Of a stretch of 64,000 nucleotides of DNA, positions 33,433-44,990 are shown in pieces (the stretch's first letter is position 1; the number at the start of each line of letters is the position of its first letter). This DNA comes from Dendrolimus kikuchii (taxonomy: Eukaryota; Arthropoda; Insecta; Lepidoptera; Lasiocampidae), in contig CM034402.1 in assembly GCA_019925095.2 (NCBI GenBank), positions 10,179,501-10,243,500 on the forward strand, in the 5' to 3' direction. The translations under genes were made by a program, and so were the position numbers. The notes under the pieces are model-generated. The model was not told the origin of the DNA and did not search any database. It saw only the letters and a list, made by a program, of their open reading frames with translations.

Positions 33433-34737
33433 ATTTTGTCATTTTTGTCAACTTCTGTCATTTATGTAGTTTACATATAGACGGGGGTGGTATAGTTTGC
33501 GATATAAAATCAAATGAATCTTTCTGGGGCAAATACATAAAAATTTAATACCATGTAACCTGTACTACTTACTCTTTAAACAAGAGACACGCACTAGAGG
33601 TTGACCCTCGGCGCAGCCGCGGGGTAAACTCTAGTAAGGTATATTTATAAATAAATGTTGGTAACCTAACTTATTAAGTCAGCTTTTGCATAACACATTT
33701 ATTTCTCCAAACTAATTCACATCCAATTGCTAAGTCACCTAGGTTTCAATAGTATTAGATTAGCACCTGTTTAAAGGAAAGTCGGGTATATTGTACGGCC
33801 GAATAAATTGTACCAGCTCGTCTAATCATTATAATTTATTTTTCCTAGCCATTGCGCGCATACTGACAACGTAGCGATAATAAATGTGGTGTAGTATAAT
33901 AACCTATAATTAAATTGATTATAATTTTGCTGAGCACGAAATATTCATAAAGCGTACACTTCTCACACTACCCTTAGAAATTAAATAAAATTTCTCCCAC
34001 TACCGCCAGTTGGCATAAACTACCTACACTATTAACTAACTAAATTCTTTTTATTAAGAAGTATAGGTAACGCAATTGAATTGTTCTTCTAAATGCATTT
34101 GATACGAACTAATAGTATATGGTTTCAAAAATATTCTTAAAATACTAATATATTATTTCCAAAAGGTTTCATTACATCAAGATTTCGAGTCGCTATATAC
34201 TTGTAAATACTTATGTAATCTAAAAATTAAATAAGTTTATATAAAAATTAGACCAATTTATTTCATATTAATTCACCATCTTACAAAAAATTATTTAAAG
34301 CTATTATACTATATTATGTGCTTTACTCGTATATATTGGATACTTCGAACAAACGACCAAAAATCCTGCAAATCACTATTGCTTGTGACACAGGTCGTAC
34401 CCAATTCACTTTGTTCTATTCGGTGGGAAGGCCAGCGTGATATTTCGTATTGCATTTACTAGTTCTTGGACAGAAATCAAATCCCACAAACGAAGCGTTA
34501 AGCCGTGACGATAATGTATAGTTCGATGCCATTCTTGATATTGCTATGGCCTTCTCGATATATGAAATCATTAGTAAATGAAAGGGCCATGTTACAATTA
34601 TTGAACATTGAGAAAATAAACAACAAAATACATACTTTTAGTTAATTTAGGTTATATTTAAATTACTTATTAGTCTTTTTAGATTAGATTGTAATATTAA
34701 TGTGGTATTTTTTCAATACAACATTTATGAAAAAGAA

Positions 34738-35567
34738 TACATACATATTGTCACGCCTCTTTCCCATTGGGGTAGGGGTAGGCAGAGACGATGGATTTCC
34801 ACCTGCTACGATTCTGACAAACACTTTTCGCTTCATCAACTTTAATTAATCTCTTCATACATACACGCTTATTTAGTCTTTTTCACATGACCTTTATTCA
34901 AAATATCTTCAATTTGATCAGGGTGAGAGTACATCGCGGTCGACCGGCGCCGACTCTACCACTCACATTACTGGCATATACTTGTTTTGTGATTCTGCTT
35001 TCATTCATTCTCCCTACATGCCCAAACTTTTTTTGAATTTATATTCCTTTTTCCACTCGTGTCACTACATCCTCTTCCAATCCACAAAGTTCCCTTATCA
35101 CACTGTATCTTATCATATTACTTAGATTAACCTTACATATACTTCTTAAAGCTCTCATTTCAACTGCGTTTATGCTACTTTCATGCTTCTTCTGCCATAC
35201 CAAACTTTCACTGCCATACATTGATACTAACACTCCTTGATAGACAGCCAGGCGTGCCTTTACAGATATCTTCCGGCTGCTCATAAAAGAGTTAAGCGCT
35301 CCATTCACCTTATTACCTACTACTACTCACCTTTCAATGTCACTCACATACTTTCTATCCCTTTTAAACATGCACCCTACGTATACAAACTCTTTAACTT
35401 GTTCTAGTTTTTCATTTCCTCTTTGTATGTTACACATTGTTATCCTTTCATCTCTTTTAAACACCATAACTTTCGTCTTGTTCACATTAATTTTCATACC
35501 ATTGTTCTTAAAAGATTCAACCGTAAACGACATCTTCTCCTGTAACTCCTTTTCCAACAAAATATTG
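34738..35567 (-). mobile_element. RTE-like LINE 3' portion (second RTE family)
   Basis: The minus strand has KNNGMKINVNKTKVMVFKRD and EKLEQVKEFVYVGCMFKRD (35560-35327), then VNGALNSFMSSRKISVKARL plus YGSESLVWQKKHESSINAVE and MRALRSICKVNLSNMIRY (35308-35039), the RT palm end and thumb of an RTE element. The 3' end (complement) reads aaagttgatgaagcgaaaag, then gcctacccctaccccaatgg and a TATG-rich tail. At least one frameshift and 5' truncation make it dead. Confidence 0.85.
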
Positions 35568-35749
35568 TGTTATTACCAATGTAGAGTTATTTTAAGCTTC
35601 AATATGGTCTGGCTGTAAAAAAATAAAGAAAACATAATGTTACATAACTCCTTCATTCATCGATTGAAGACTTTTACAATAAATTCTAAAGCAAAAGTAC
35701 ATAAAAAAAAGTTTTTTTCATTTAAGGACCTTGCTATTATCGTAATATT

Positions 35750-36015
35750 TATAATATAAAATTCTAAACATGCCGTGTCTGTACCTTGAAGCTATTATAA
35801 AAAAAACCTGGAATATACTATATAAACCACAGAGAACACGATGCATTTTTTTAGATTTCTTGTTTGTTTATCTGTTTGTTAGGGTTTCATGTAAAAACTA
35901 TTGGGTCAATTTCGATGTGGTTTTCGCTGAATGATAGAATTTTTTTAGATTTAAAATCTGCGCTACTCTTTATTCTGGGAATCTCGCGGGAATATTTATG
36001 GAAATTATTTTAAAT
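35750..36015. repeat. Dispersed repeat, inverse partner of 44440-44990
   Basis: aaaattctaaacatgccgtg, ttttagatttcttgtttgtt and gggaatctcgcgggaatat are the complement of features at 44440-44990. No coding. Confidence 0.5.
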
Positions 36016-36894
36016 AGCCAGATTGAAAATAAAACATTTTCTTTACCTCATTACGTTTTCAATTTATGGAATTTATGTTTTGTTTGAATGTCATTTACTG
36101 GTTATAGCGTCTTTACTTTGGAATTTAATTAGTATTCAATTGTAATTTAAACTAACTTCTGCTACAGAACATAGTTTAGAAGTTATACATGTAAGTTAAA
36201 ACTTAAGCCCTTCTTACTCTTTGTATACTGAAACATGAAACAGAATTCACACAAACGGTTTGTTTATATAGTTCTGGTCCTTTATTTACAACATCAAACT
36301 TTGTTTCGAAATTAGCTCAATATTGCAAAATTCGAACCATGAAAACAATGTTCTGAGGTTGTAAACAAAGTTTAGTGGACATCTAGGTTTCGTTCAGGCT
36401 CTAATTGGCATAGTTAAGATGCCATTTATTCAATCCTCTGCGTCAGACCTAATAAAACGGAACCCTTTTTGATGTGGGTTTTATTATCTTTTTCGGCGGA
36501 GATATAAATTGGTTTCGCTCTTTCTTTTCTATTACAAATAATTTGAGAAAATGTCACAACTTAAAGTCGTAGTTTATATTATATAAAATACACGGCCAGT
36601 GCCTGTGTCTTAAAAAGCGTTCATTTGCTTCACTGCTGGTTAAAAATTGACATAAGTTCTATACAAGTAGTACCATTAGTAAGGCAAGTCAAGGAGTTGT
36701 AAAATATAGGAAACAGCCTTACAGGATTAAAGGGACTTAACGACAGACATAGCCAAAAGTTGCCCGCCCACATATTGCCACAATATTTTATTATTCCGAA
36801 ACTGGTATACAGACAGACGTCCCAGCTAATAGAATGAGGTTACCCCCCTTTGCAAGACCTGGCAAAGCCAACGCATTGCCAGGCTTTAGGATGG

Positions 36895-36970
36895 GATAAA
36901 GGGAATGGGATAGGGGAAAGAGGAAAAGGGAGAAGGAGATGTGGGAAAGGGGATAAGGAAAGTGGGACAT
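36895..36970 (+). repeat. Purine-rich (GGGA/AAGG) tract
   Basis: About 75 bases of almost pure purine: gggataaagggaatgggata and similar. It follows a short stretch 'cgcattgccaggctttagga' that may be part of a repeat. No gene. Confidence 0.7.
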
Positions 36971-37018
36971 CAGAGTTCTCACTAAGCGAATAAAAGAATT
37001 TGCTGTTTAATATAAAGT

Positions 37019-37231
37019 CGTGGAAGGCCACGACACACCTTCCATGATCAAATTGATCGTGTACTGGCAGAAGGTAATGTCAGGAGCCTTAAGAACAGAC
37101 GAGCGTGCATGACAAGAGTTATGAATGTCAAAGAAGCAAGTGAGGTGTGTAAGAATAAGCCTGAATGGCGCTCTGTTGTTCTTTTCTACCCCGCAAGGGA
37201 ACTGGTGTGAAGTTATGTATGTATGTATGTA
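37019..37231 (+). mobile_element. RTE-like LINE 3' end, copy 4
   Basis: Starts at gtcgtggaaggccacgac (GRPRHTFHDQI region) and ends in a TGA-like GTGTGA and (TATG)n. It has the same codons as the other copies, with a small change (LFYPARELV). 5' truncated. Confidence 0.85.
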
Positions 37232-37489
37232 TAATATGATTGCGTTTGACTTGCTGTGATTGTATGTTAATTAATTCTAAGATCCAGATACTTTGATGCA
37301 TATACCATATAGCAGTCACTGTAAACGAAATCGGATTAGATAGTCGACATTTTCACGTGAAAAGCGAGAATGAAAGTTTTAATAAATAATCTTCTAACAA
37401 TATCAAAATCTTTTTACTATTTCTTGGTCAAATGGCAAAAACAAAATCTTTATTCTGACGTTTCCGTTTGTCAATCTTCTATATTCATA

Positions 37490-38766
37490 CCTAGGTGAAT
37501 CAAAAAGTTCTTAGAAATGCATATATAACACGTTTTTGGGAGAAGTTCGATATTCAAATTAAAGAGTGTCAATAACACAATATTTATGCCAACTGCCACT
37601 TGGTTTTTGTTAGTTCGTGGGGATGTAAAAATTGTTTTGTGCAACGAATTGCTAAAAACGCAAAACTATGGATAAAAGTGAGTTACGTGCGGTGATAAAA
37701 TATCTCAGCTTGTAAAAAATATCTAAGACAGAAATTTTTTCGGGCATTCAGTAGACATTAAGGGATAATGCTGTATTCTATTCTACGGTTGCTTACTGGG
37801 TGGCTGAATTTAAAAGAGGGAGATCAAGCTGTAAAGATGACCCGCGTTCTGAGCGGCTTTCAACCTCCGCTACGGAAGAAAATGTCAAAAAGGTTGGGAA
37901 TCTGGTTTTGACAAAAGATTAACTGTAAAACATATAGCTGAAATCCTAAAGATACCCTTGGTAGAGTTCAATCCATTTTAATCGATTCACTGGGGTTCAA
38001 AAAAGTGTCTGGGTGCCACGAATGTTAATCAACGAAAACAAAAAGCGACGTTTGGAAATTTCTAAGCCTAATCTCGAAATGTTCCAGCGTGATTCGGATA
38101 ATTTTTGCCGTCGCTTGTCACCAAGGATGAAACGTGTATCCACCATTTCGATCCTGAAACTAAGAGACAAAGCATGTCTTGAAAACGACTATCCTCTCCA
38201 GTCATTAAGAAATTTCAAGTTGTTCCTACCGCTGAAAAAGTTATGGCCTCAGTGTTTTGGAATAGTGAAGGAATCCTTTTTATTGATTACATACCAAAAG
38301 GCCAAACAATTACTGGACTCTATTATGCAAATTTAATTCCGAAAGTGGGTGAAGCGATTAAAGAAAAACGTCGTGGAAAACTCTCGTTGGGCGTGTTGTT
38401 TCTTCACGATAATGCTCTCCCGCTTATCGATCGGAACTTGCGCTCAACGTAATCCGCCGTGCTGGCTTCAATCTCCTTGACCACCTATCATATTCTCTGG
38501 ACTTAGCCCCAAGTGGTTTTCACTTATTTCCATAATTAAAAAAGGAAATTCGTGAAACTAAATTTTACGATAATGACGCGGTTATTGCTGCCGTAGAGGG
38601 GTTTTTCGAGACTCAAGAAAAACATTTTTTTAGCAAGGAATAAGAAGTTAGAAACGCGTTATTCTAAATGCATTGCATTTGAGGGAGATTGTGTAGAAAA
38701 TAAAATATTTTTGTTTAAATTTATGCTTTTTTAATATTGATTCCAAGAACTTTTTGATTCACCTCG
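37490..38766 (+). mobile_element. Decayed mariner-like element, third lineage
   Basis: Inverted ends AGGTGAATCAAAAAGTTCTT and the complement of aagaactttttgattcacct, bordered by TA. The plus strand at 37669 begins MDKSELRAVIKYLSL and runs, with stops, through STVAYWVAEFKRGRSSCKDD. Later pieces are RVPRMLINENKKRRLEI, KRVSTISILK, LLFLHDNALPLIDRNLRST (second catalytic Asp) and SLDLAPSGFHLFP, where the third Asp is Gly. Frameshifts and that change make it non-functional. Confidence 0.8.
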
Positions 38767-39104
38767 TATAAAGATGAAATTGGAAACAATGATCTTATGT
38801 CGCTATAAAATACAATGGTCGAATTGCGGAAAAACTGAACATTTGAAGTGGATCCACGTAACTTCACAGGAATAACATACAAACATCTAGGCTGGTCATT
38901 AAACAATTATTAAAAAATAATTAAGATATTTTTCAACTCTTTATTTATGTGTATAATGAGGTATATACTTCTATGATCACTATAATTAATCTATCTTGTT
39001 ATCTTCTAATTTTTGAACTAGATTTGAAAATATACAAAAAGAAATTAAGGTATTTACTTCAAAATTGCTTTAAAAAAAATTACCTATACTATTTTTCCTC
39101 GACC

Positions 39105-39235
39105 AAGGAGGTGGCCTAGAAGAAATCATATTAAGCGATAAGGCCGCCCTTTGTCGAATCTAATTGTACCCTAGCTTTCAAGAACCTAATTTTAATTTAC
39201 GGTGACCAATAAAGTGTTTTCATTCATTACACATA
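39105..39235 (+). repeat. LINE 3' tail fragment
   Basis: ggaggtggcctagaagaaat, ttaagcgataaggccgccct and a late accaataaagtgtt, matching the LINE 3' UTR that ends near 30040. Confidence 0.6.
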
Positions 39236-40094
39236 GAACCTGTAAAAAAACAATACCTATTCCAACAATACCTATTATTCGGTTCCTATATTTTATTATT
39301 CATTCACTTGCATTATCATCGATAGCAATTTGAATTTTATGAAATTTTGTCCATAGTAAGGCCAATGAAAGGTTAATAAGACAAGTCAATCTTTACTAGA
39401 TTATGGTTGATTTTTTTGTATAGTTGCGCCCTTATACTTCATTTTCACATGGGCCTTTGTTCATTCCATTGTTATTTGTATGCGTACCTTTATAGGAAAT
39501 GATGTGCTTAACGTCGCGTGTTGCCGACAAATGGAGGCTTTTCCTTATTCGTCCAATTTTTAGAGGAACCGCCTTTGAAAGTTACAGCTATACGAACTCA
39601 GACTTGTACATAAATTGTAACACACGCGTATTTCGCGATGTTATTTTATTCAGTACGCAGTAAATTGAGATTTGTGAGTTTGATTATGTTTTTTTTCTTG
39701 GTTCGCTTATTTTGTTTTCTTTTGTGTTATTCGTAAATTTATATATTAATAGCTTTCTCTAGTGATCGAATTTATTTATTTTTATTTATTCTGTCTTTCT
39801 AACATGACTGAGTGTGGTATCACACCGATCGAGCCGGCCCTAAGACCTTGACAATTGAGATATTTTTTTATTTATTTAATTTATTATCTAATCTGCTTAC
39901 ATTCATATACATTAGAAACATATTTGACTGTGGCACAGAAACCTCATGGGTTTATTCGTGCCGCAGAGAGTCGTATACACAATATTGTTATATTAAAATG
40001 ATTTCACCATAGTTCTACCTCATCAATAATTTCTGTGGAGGCGATGAAGTATTTGTTTTTTGCTATTTCGCTATAAAACCCAAATTTTTAATTA

Positions 40095-40155
40095 TCTAAA
40101 ACGTAGTTTTATTATGTATCCAAGTCGCGAAAACTTAAGAAAATATTATATCTAA
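40095..40155 (+). repeat. Fold-back family end fragment
   Basis: aaaacgtagttttattatgt, then caagtcgcgaaaacttaaga and aaatatt: the outer end of the family described at 17286-17745. No hairpin is retained. Confidence 0.65.
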
Positions 40156-40277
40156 AAAGTTTCAAATATCCAAAACTAGTTAATTAATCATATTCAAAGG
40201 TAGATAACAATGTACTGTAGCACTATCTAGTAATGCAAGATTTAAGAGCTTTCAGAGTTACATTTTTAACTAGCTTT

Positions 40278-40495
40278 TGACCGCGGCTTCTTTCGCATTA
40301 ATGTAAATTTTATAGACGAGTTATCCCATGGGAACCGTACATTTTTACGGGACAAAAAGTACACTATGTGCTATTCCAGAATATAATCTATCTCTGTGCT
40401 AAATTTTATCCAGATCCGTTCAGCCGTTCTGGAGTTATTAAGCAACAAACATCCATCCAAGCTTTCGCATCGATAATATAGTAAAATAAGATTAG
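40278..40495 (-). repeat. Helitron/SINE-like repeat
   Basis: The complement starts in ctatattatcgatgcgaaag, passes aacggctgaacggatctgga and ccgtaaaaatgtacggttcc, and ends gaagccgcggtcaaaagcta. Related to 44155-44362. No coding. Confidence 0.55.
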
Positions 40496-41021
40496 ACGTT
40501 TGTCATTCCTTGTATTTGTCTTTCATAGTATTAACAAATAATCACTCTTGCACTGCAACAACTCTGTATTAATTAAATGGACATTGTTAAAGCAATATCT
40601 CGGCCACAGCAAAGGTTTTATTGGGATTGTTCAACTATTTTCAGGATTTATAGCGCCACATACAAACTATAAATCAAATTTATGGTCTTTAATAACGGTC
40701 TAGTTGGCTAACGTAGTTAGCAAAGCCGACTAATTAGTAAAGTTATTTATAATAGTCAGCAAGATTGCGGCAATAGAGGTGTCCGCTAATATAAGATAAA
40801 AATATTCTGTAGATCACGTTTATATTTAATCGAAAATGTTATGCACTTTATATTTTCGTTAATGAATTATTATTATTATTATAATGACACATACATTTTG
40901 TATATATCTTTTATGTTTTTTTAAAATACGTTCCTTTATAATAAAATACTAACTACTACATATTTCTTTTCTAAAATAACATATGGATACGTATATATAA
41001 AAATGTAAAAAAAAATCTGTA

Positions 41022-41189
41022 TGTGCAGTTCACACGCAGTAGAATTGAAAGAAAATATACTCACAGATAATTATTTTCTAACTTTTATTAATAATATAAT
41101 ATAAATATAATTTATTTAGCCTACATCGGTCAACATATTATAATTCAAAATAAACTTCTTAAGTATCACTTTCAATTTTTTACTGTTTG
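41022..41189 (+). repeat. 'gcagttcacacgcagtag' repeat, copy 1
   Basis: tgcagttcacacgcagtaga, ttctaacttttattaataat and ctacatcggtcaacatatta recur at 55392-55515 and inverted at 45820-45950. The RTE copy at 41190 interrupts its end. Confidence 0.6.
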
Positions 41190-41611
41190 ATGCGAGCACT
41201 GCGCAAAATCTGCGGAGTGACGCTTGCGGACCGCGTTCGTAATACCGAAGTAAGAAAGACAGTTGGTCTGAAAGAGAGTGTCGGGGTGAAGGTAAGGAAA
41301 GGAATGCTCCGATGGTTCGGACATGTAGAAAGAATGCATGATGAAAGAATGAATAAACAGATATACAATGCAAAAGTGGATGGATGTAGGGGTCGTGGAA
41401 GGCCACGACACACTTTCCATGATCAAATTGATCGTGTACTAGCAGAAGGTGATGTTAGGAGCCTTAAGAACAGACGAGCGTGCATGACAAGAGTTATGAA
41501 TGTCAAAGAAGCAAGTGAGGTGTGTAAGAATAAGCCTAAATGGCGCTCTGTTGTTCGTGCCTACCCCGCAAGGGAACTGGCGTGAAGTTATGTATGTATG
41601 TATGTATGTAG
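41190..41611 (+). mobile_element. RTE-like LINE 3' end, copy 5
   Basis: An open 132-codon frame (41187-41585) with RALRKICGVTLADRVRN, LRWFGHVERMHDERMNKQIY, GRGRPRHTFHDQIDRVLAEG and AYPARELA, then (TATG)n. Truncated at nearly the same place as copy 2. Confidence 0.9.
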
Positions 41612-41639
41612 TGTAAAAAATATTATTATCAGTTTTATT

Positions 41640-41960
41640 TCGGTCCAAATTGGAGCTATGTTTAATCATCGGTCTTATTGACTCTCTAATCTGTGCTGCA
41701 CAATGTAAAACTTGTATCTCATAATATTTTCTTAAGTTTTCGCGACTTGTATACATAATAAAACTACGTTTTAACGGTTTTTAAGCGGTTTTTAATCAAA
41801 TAAATTACCGCGCTTAAAAACCGTTAAAACGTAGTTTTATTACTTGTATCTCATTCTCTCACAGGCTTAGTTCTATAGATTTATGTGTTTAGTGTCGCTT
41901 TTTCGTTATCATCGAGTTTCAAATCACAACGATTCTAGAGAAGTTTCTCTTTATAAACTC
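41640..41960 (+). repeat. SINE-like repeat interrupted by a fold-back insertion
   Basis: tttaatcatcggtcttattg and taatctgtgctgcacaatgt are followed by the 41722-41841 insertion. The repeat resumes at cacaggcttagttctataga, then tcatcgagtttcaaatcaca and gagaagtttctctt. Compare 15900-16150 and 30370-30495. Confidence 0.65.
41722..41841. mobile_element. 120-bp fold-back insertion with 12-bp duplication
   Basis: The inverted arms taataaaactacgttttaac/ggtttttaagcg and cgcttaaaaaccgttaaaac/gtagtttta face each other around aatcaaataaattacc. The left end carries the ttttcttaagttttcgcgac flank of the family. ACTTGTATCTCA is found at 41710-41721 and 41842-41853, so the boundaries are exact. Confidence 0.85.
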
Positions 41961-41989
41961 GTCTCCGATGGCAGAGGCATTATTATTAT

Positions 41990-42300
41990 TATTTGTATGT
42001 CTTTTAAGACCATGGGCCATAAAAATGGCCCGGACATTTGGAGGGCTTGCGTGGGGCCATGGAAAGGCCAACACGTAGAGGCCCTTTGACAAATTTAATG
42101 TAAATGTGGCGTGACACTGACCGGCGATTATCCCTGTCTACACCATATAACAATGCACTCAAGGACAAGCCCCGGTCAGTGTAGAACTATTGTGGGAAAT
42201 GAGGACAAAAAGTACCGAGCTATTGGGGTGAATTGCTAGTGGTACTAGAGGTCTGGGAATATGGGGACTATGGCGTCTGCCCGTTATTATTATCATTATT
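41990..42300 (+). repeat. Dispersed repeat, GC-richer
   Basis: tcttttaagaccatgggcca, ggccatggaaaggccaacac, gcgtgacactgaccggcgat, a late tggcgtctgcccg, then (TTA)n-like sequence. The first ~100 bases recur at 15935-16020. No coding recognised. Confidence 0.5.
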
Positions 42301-42654
42301 ATAAAAAATATTTAGCAGTCCATCCATAACTAAATTGTGATCAACATGGAAAACTAATTAGTATTCTTCTTCCATGGTTGCCAAATTAATCCATTATTTA
42401 CATATATAGCTGGAGAGTTGCTACATATCTGAGAGTATGTATTTGAGGCATCGATATCTGAATACAAAACTGGAGTTTTGACTGAAAAGCAGTAGAATTT
42501 AAAGAAGAGAAATTTTTGAGGTAGTGAATTTTTTTTAACGAAAATCGTTCTAGACGCACTCTGATATTATGTTTAAGTTTAATATTTGGGGAGTAGAAAA
42601 ATGAAAATAAAGCCAGATTAATGAGAAAGGTGTAAATCAGGCACATCATGAATG

Positions 42655-42930
42655 GATGGATGGATCATTTTCACTTCATCTACTTTTATTAATCCCTTCA
42701 TACATGCAGTATTGTACCTGACTTCTCGTCAAAGTATCTGCAATTTTTTATTTCAAAGTATCTACAATTTGCAATTATTCGTAGTAAGTACACCACGGTT
42801 TACAGATACCAAATCTATCATTGACACTGCTGTCATACACATGTTTTGTCAGTCTTCTTACATCTATTTTCATTATATGCGCATACCACCTTAAGTCTTA
42901 AGATTCCCTTTTCAACCAATGTAAATACAT
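42655..42930 (-). mobile_element. RTE-like LINE 3' fragment (second RTE family), decayed
   Basis: The complement contains catgtatgaagggattaata and aaagtagatgaagtgaaaat at the 3' side and aggtggtatgcgcatataat (thumb/RWFGHV-region remnant) upstream. The frame is lost. Confidence 0.6.
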
Positions 42931-44154
42931 CTAGTAAAAACCTATTTAATAAATAATCTAAACACGAAACTTACCTATTAGTTTACAACAGCTTGATATC
43001 TAAGGTATACGCGTCTCATTCCAATGCTCTGGGTCAAGATTCGAATCTAAGGCATTACTGACTAAGCGGTACAGAGTAATATTTGTACACGAACTTTACG
43101 CTATTTACTTTGGTCCAGGTGTTTGAGATAGGCCCCAAAGTAGTCCGCTATTACCCATAACATAAGAGAAACTTAGCTTAGGAATATGCAATGAGAGGGT
43201 ATAACTACCGTCATATCATATTACTTATCATCTGTAATGTTATGTCTACGTGCTGATGATGCAGGAAAACGTTGTGTCGTAATTTGCACATCGAATTGCA
43301 GTTAGGTGACATAGGACTAGGCATAATTATACAGTCGCGTGGAAAGCTAGTTGGTAACATAATCAAGTAGATTTTCAACTAGCTCTTGTTTATTTATTCT
43401 GGTTATTCCATTATGTCCAAGTCTTAAAGTGGGTCATACAGCTCTAAAGCCTCAGAGACATTCCAAATTCAAGCACAAGTGATAGTTCTTGGCTTGTAGC
43501 CCATACTGAATGAATATTTTGAGGTCGGAATAAATCTTGTAGGTGGCAGAGACAGTTAGGGTGAATATGCTCCTACCTAACTACTCTGAACAAATATAAA
43601 ATTTTAATGATTTTATTGAAAGAGAAAGATTAACAATTTTTAATTATTTTATTTTATTTAAAACATGGTGTATTTTAATATTTAAGTTTAGATATTGCGC
43701 GGTTTGATCTATAATCCCAATATTTTGGTGGATATAAACTTTTATATATACCCGACAACTACAGCCGCAGTAGACAGCACAAGTTGTTTGCAGTGCCGGC
43801 CAATAGGACCAATGTGCGTCTACGACACTTTTTAACCAGGACTGTTCGGATATTTAATCACATTTGTGAAGAGAACGTAAATTGAAATATTTTCATGTGT
43901 TCTTTATGGTATAATTCACAGAAATTGCATTGAAGTGTAACTCAACAATAGGTTCATTGTCGTTTTAATTAAAGACTATTATGACATAATAACTGAATGG
44001 AATAAATAAATAAATGTTCCCTGAGCGCAAAGTAATAAAGTCTAAGAAAAAACATTACATACATATAAACTTTGCGAATGAGTCACGAGCTAACCGCCAG
44101 TACAACGTATTCTTCTTCCATGGTATAACTAAGTTTTAAAACGCTGGTATCTAT
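42931..44154. other. Unassigned intron sequence
   Basis: No coding. The text aagattcgaatctaagg near 43030 resembles a tRNA/SINE B-box but lacks a partner A-box or cloverleaf. The rest is AT-rich and featureless to the eye. Confidence 0.45.
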
Positions 44155-44362
44155 CTATATTGATATTATAAATGCGAAAGTTTGGATTGATGTTTATGGC
44201 TCAATCACGCCAGAACGGCGGAATGGATCTTAATCAAAATTAGCACAGAGGTAGATTATAGTCTGGAATAGTATCTATATAGCTACTTTATATCCCGGAA
44301 AAAATTACGGTTGCCGAGGAATAACATAACGCGAGCGAAGCCGGGGCCAAAAATTAGTATTT
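44155..44362 (+). repeat. Helitron/SINE-like repeat, full-looking copy
   Basis: Starts ttgatattataaatgcgaaa and ends aacgcgagcgaagccggggc plus caaaaattagtatt, with accagaacggcgga-type and 'tatcccggaaaaaat' modules between. This is a familiar short repeat layout in moths. No TIR, no protein. Confidence 0.6.
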
Positions 44363-44439
44363 CGTAAATGTCATATTATTTCATAGACTAATAATGGTCA
44401 TCATTGTAGATATAACCAACTAGGATATGCTCGCGGCTT

Positions 44440-44990
44440 CGTCCACGTTGTCTTGAATTTCCCTTGGGATTCCCGGGACACAAAGTACCGCAGCATTTAA
44501 AAATGAATGTAAGCTATTGTTTTACTGAAAACTGTGTCGGAATAAGCTAATTTTTATGCATCCTCCATCCAACTTCAAAACTGCTCCCGGGGACAATTTC
44601 TGCGGAATTCCCGGGATAAAAAACGTGACACAATATATTACATTAAATTTGATATCGATCAGTAAAAAACACATTGAAATTTGTATTTTGTTTTAAGTTG
44701 GCCCTTTTTGAATAATTACCAAAGAAATTCCCGCGGGATTCCCGGAATAAAAGTAGCACAGAGTTTAAGTCTAAGAATTAGCTCTCGATCAGCGAAAACC
44801 GTATCGAAATCGGCCTAGTAGTTTTTAAGTAAATCCCGAACAAACAGACAAACCGATAAACACACAAATAGACAAGAAATCTAAACAAAATTGTATCGTA
44901 TTCTCCATCGTCTATTTTGTCTATTCTGGTTATTTTTTTTAAATAGCTTTAATGTAGAGACACGGCATGTTTAGAATTTTATAATATTAT
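44440..44990. repeat. Dispersed repeat with 'gggattcccgg' modules
   Basis: The module ttcccttgggattcccggga recurs two or three times with ~120-150-base spacing (44460, 44605, 44735). It ends agacacggcatgtttagaat, matching 35750-36015 inverted. No coding. Confidence 0.55.

Larger units (their letters stand above)
30893..33636. mobile_element. Long-TIR (~195 bp) fold-back element carrying a minisatellite
   Basis: The left arm 30893-31085 (actagagtttaccccgtggc, tctagtgcgtgtctcttgtt, gtatttgcccccgaaagatt, accacccccgtctatatgta) is the near-exact inverse of 33445-33636. Inside are unassigned AT-rich sequence, a short 'aatgcgaaag' repeat at about 32160-32500 and the minisatellite. No transposase was seen. 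The target-site duplication could not be resolved. Confidence 0.75.

Noticed and set aside
32507..33469. Long open frames resembling collagen (Gly-Pro-Ser/Leu) or Asp-Pro-Val repeats
   Set aside because: All arise from a 9-bp tandem repeat, which keeps several frames open on both strands. There is no signal peptide, splice site or flanking coding sequence.
43020..43050. tRNA-like B-box (gattcgaatct)
   Set aside because: No A-box at proper spacing and no cloverleaf could be drawn. Probably chance or an old SINE scrap.
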